The notes beneath the pieces were generated by a model. That model had not been told where the DNA came from, made no database searches, and worked only from the letters and a program-made list of their open reading frames with translations. Shown piece by piece: positions 62,849 to 64,000 of a stretch of DNA of 64,000 nt. The stretch's first letter is position 1; each line of letters begins with the position of its first letter. Origin of the DNA: Elusimicrobia bacterium UBA5214 (lineage in GTDB: Bacteria; Elusimicrobiota; UBA5214); contig DHVG01000014.1 in NCBI GenBank assembly GCA_002412545.1, positions 88,283-152,282 of the forward strand, read 5' to 3'. Made by a program: the position numbers and the translations under genes.

Positions 62849-64000
62849 TCATAATTCATAACTCTTAACTATCGTCCCTCCACCTAAAACAATATCCTTG
62901 TCATAAAATACTACACTCTGTCCGGGAGTAATCGCCCATTGTGGCTCATTGAATTCCACCCTCACCTTAGTCCTCTCCCCTCTGAGGGAGAGGGTCGGAG
63001 TGAGGGGATAGACCTTTGCTTTTGCTGGCGGATGTTTATACCTTATTTTTGCTTCTACTTTTAAAGGAAATTCCAAATCACTAATTAACCAATTCACTTT
63101 TTCTGCTTGCAACTTCTTTCCATAGACATCTTTTTCTTCACCAACAATTACAGTATCGTTTTCTTTATCCATGCCAATCACATATAGAGGTTTGCCGTAG
63201 CCGATACCTAATCCTCTTCTTTGCCCGATTGTATAAAATACCAGTCCCTGATGTTCCCCTAATATTTTCCCTTTCAAATTGACAATTGGCCCGGGCTTAA
63301 AATATCTGTGTGCATCCGCGTCTTTATCCGCGGTAATCCGTACCTTTAAAAATCTGCGGTAATCTGCGTTTTGGATGAAACAAATCTCCTGACTTTCTTC
63401 CTTTTCCGCTACCGGTAAATGCCAGCGCCTGGCTAATTTTCTTACTTCTTCTTTCCGGTAATTACCGAGCGGAAAAAGAAGAGATTTCATCTTTTCTTGG
63501 GTTAAACCGTAAAGCACATAGGACTGGTCCTTCGTCTGGTCAATTCCTTTCTTTAGTAAATACTGGTAATTGGTAATTGGTAATTGGTAATTGGTAACTT
63601 CAATGCGGGCATAATGTCCGGTTGCTAAATAATCTATCCCCATTGCTTTCAATTTTTTCAATAAAGAGCCGAACTTTATTTTTGTATTACAGACAATACA
63701 AGGGTTAGGAGTATTGCCTTTGAGATATTCGGAACAAAAATATTTAATTACTTCTTTTTCAAATTCTTTCGTGAAATCAAGCACATAATGAGGGATACCA
63801 ATCTTGGCACAAACTTTACGTGCATCTTCAATATCGGTCAAAGAACAACAGAGATTTTTTCTTGCTTTTTGGCTTTTTTCTTCATCCGGGCAGGGCAAAA
63901 TCTTCATTGTAATTCCGACAACTTCGTATCCTTCATTCTTAAGCAAACAAGCAGTAACTGAAGAATCAACCCCGCCGGACATTGCTACCGCAACTTTCTT
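62849..64000 (-). CDS. mnmA: tRNA-specific 2-thiouridylase (5'-partial) with three in-frame repeat insertions
   Basis: The frame is open to the last base: KKVAVA precedes the first in-view ATG (63982), and the family start MKKV..AMSGGVDSS shows that only the initiator is missing. It uses ATP and sulfur relayed from partner proteins to make s2U34 in tRNA. PP-loop MSGGVDSSVTACLL; catalytic cysteines in NPCIVCNTKIKFG and ESQEICFI; DQTKDQSYVLYGLTQE; GQRRGLGIGYGKPLYV; PQWAITPGQSVVFYD..IVLGGGTI. Three extra segments lie in variable loops: TNYQLPITNYQ (63559-63602), VRITADKDADAHRY (63301-63371) and TPTLSLRGERT (62960-63007). Ends 2 nt inside the extended larE frame. Confidence 0.95.
   Translation of the reverse strand, partial: KKVAVAMSGGVDSSVTACLLKNEGYEVVGITMKILPCPDEEKSQKARKNLCCSLTDIEDARKVCAKIGIPHYVLDFTKEFEKEVIKYFCSEYLKGNTPNPCIVCNTKIKFGSLLKKLKAMGIDYLATGHYARIEVTNYQLPITNYQYLLKKGIDQTKDQSYVLYGLTQEKMKSLLFPLGNYRKEEVRKLARRWHLPVAEKEESQEICFIQNADYRRFLKVRITADKDADAHRYFKPGPIVNLKGKILGEHQGLVFYTIGQRRGLGIGYGKPLYVIGMDKENDTVIVGEEKDVYGKKLQAEKVNWLISDLEFPLKVEAKIRYKHPPAKAKVYPLTPTLSLRGERTKVRVEFNEPQWAITPGQSVVFYDKDIVLGGGTIVKSYEL
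62960..63007 (-). repeat. GGGAGAGGG element inserted in mnmA
   Basis: Arms CCTCTCCC (62972-62979) / GGGAGAGG (62986-62993) and outer CCTCAC / GTGAGG (62960-62965, 63000-63005). GGGAGAGGGTCGGAGTGAGG matches the intergenic copy at 50267 with one difference. Confidence 0.85.
63301..63371 (-). repeat. CGCAGATTACCGC-type element in mnmA
   Basis: On the coding strand ACGCAGATTACCGCAGATTT, then GGATTACCGCGGATAAAGACGC and GCACACAGAT: a chain of related ATTACCGC/CAGAT units. A related sequence (ATTACGCAGATTTT...ATCTGTGTAAT) lies between genes at 29608-29668. Confidence 0.65.
63564..63598 (-). repeat. Five-unit heptanucleotide tandem repeat in mnmA
   Basis: TGGTAAT four times in perfect tandem, then TGGTAAC (plus-strand reading). 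It encodes TNYQLPITNYQ. The unit is not a multiple of three, so unit gain or loss would shift the frame. Confidence 0.9.

Overview
The window looks like a chromosome fragment of an uncultivated Gram-negative bacterium. The evidence is an Mla-type outer-membrane lipid transport operon, signal peptides, an outer-membrane beta-barrel, two HD-GYP proteins and a c-di-GMP riboswitch. The repeat style of the giant protein, its FlgD-like C-terminal domain and the repeat-littered intergenic DNA recall candidate phyla such as Elusimicrobiota, Desantisbacteria or Omnitrophota. That placement is a low-confidence inference from style, not from a marker phylogeny.

Layout. (1) 2-22912: one giant secreted-type protein gene, truncated by the window start, with at least 7,636 residues made of four successive repeat families and a C-terminal sorting-like domain. 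(2) 22913-23472: promoter, hairpin repeats, a c-di-GMP-I riboswitch and an intrinsic terminator. (3) 23473-32140: a PorV/UPF0164-like barrel with TPRs, a natural FliF(C-terminal half)-FliG-TPR fusion, a 787-residue coiled-coil protein, then flbD, motA and two motB-like genes. This is a flagellar-type motor with no filament, hook or export genes in view. (4) 32209-50141: housekeeping genes: ppdK; rpsF-ssb-rpsR-rplI-dnaB-alr; mlaEFD; radA, PIN-TRAM, ispD, ispF; a PAS/HD-GYP protein; a FAH-family enzyme; a tRNA-binding protein; cysS. (5) 50142-54300: accessory and decaying DNA: an MNT nucleotidyltransferase with two operator palindromes, a broken HEPN partner, a PD-(D/E)XK nuclease, a truncated methyltransferase and palindromic repeats. 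(6) 54358-60744: DUF2062 protein, tRNA-Thr, a partial tRNA; then on the minus strand a sulfur-carrier cysteine pathway (MoaD-like, E1-like, CysM-like, JAMM protease) with an HD-GYP response regulator, CcdA/TlpA thiol-redox genes, a zinc ribbon and a NifU-like protein. (7) 60815-61777: one intact and one broken toxin-antitoxin module. (8) 61977-64000: larE and mnmA, the latter running off the window.

The most interesting proposal is that regions 1-3 form one surface apparatus. A c-di-GMP riboswitch would control a barrel and an inner-membrane FliF-FliG rotor-like protein; the adjacent MotA/MotB stator would energise it; and the giant protein could be the surface adhesin it moves or exports. 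This resembles Bacteroidota gliding (SprB, PorV, GldLM) but would be built from flagellar parts. It is an inference from gene content and adjacency.

A second theme is repeat invasion. Several families of short palindromes and degenerate heptanucleotide tandem arrays occur between genes. Recognisable copies or look-alikes also sit in frame inside conserved genes (alr, ispD, cysS, cysM, larE, mnmA, the end of rplI), and one palindrome family coincides with the truncated ends of a methyltransferase and a ParE-type toxin.
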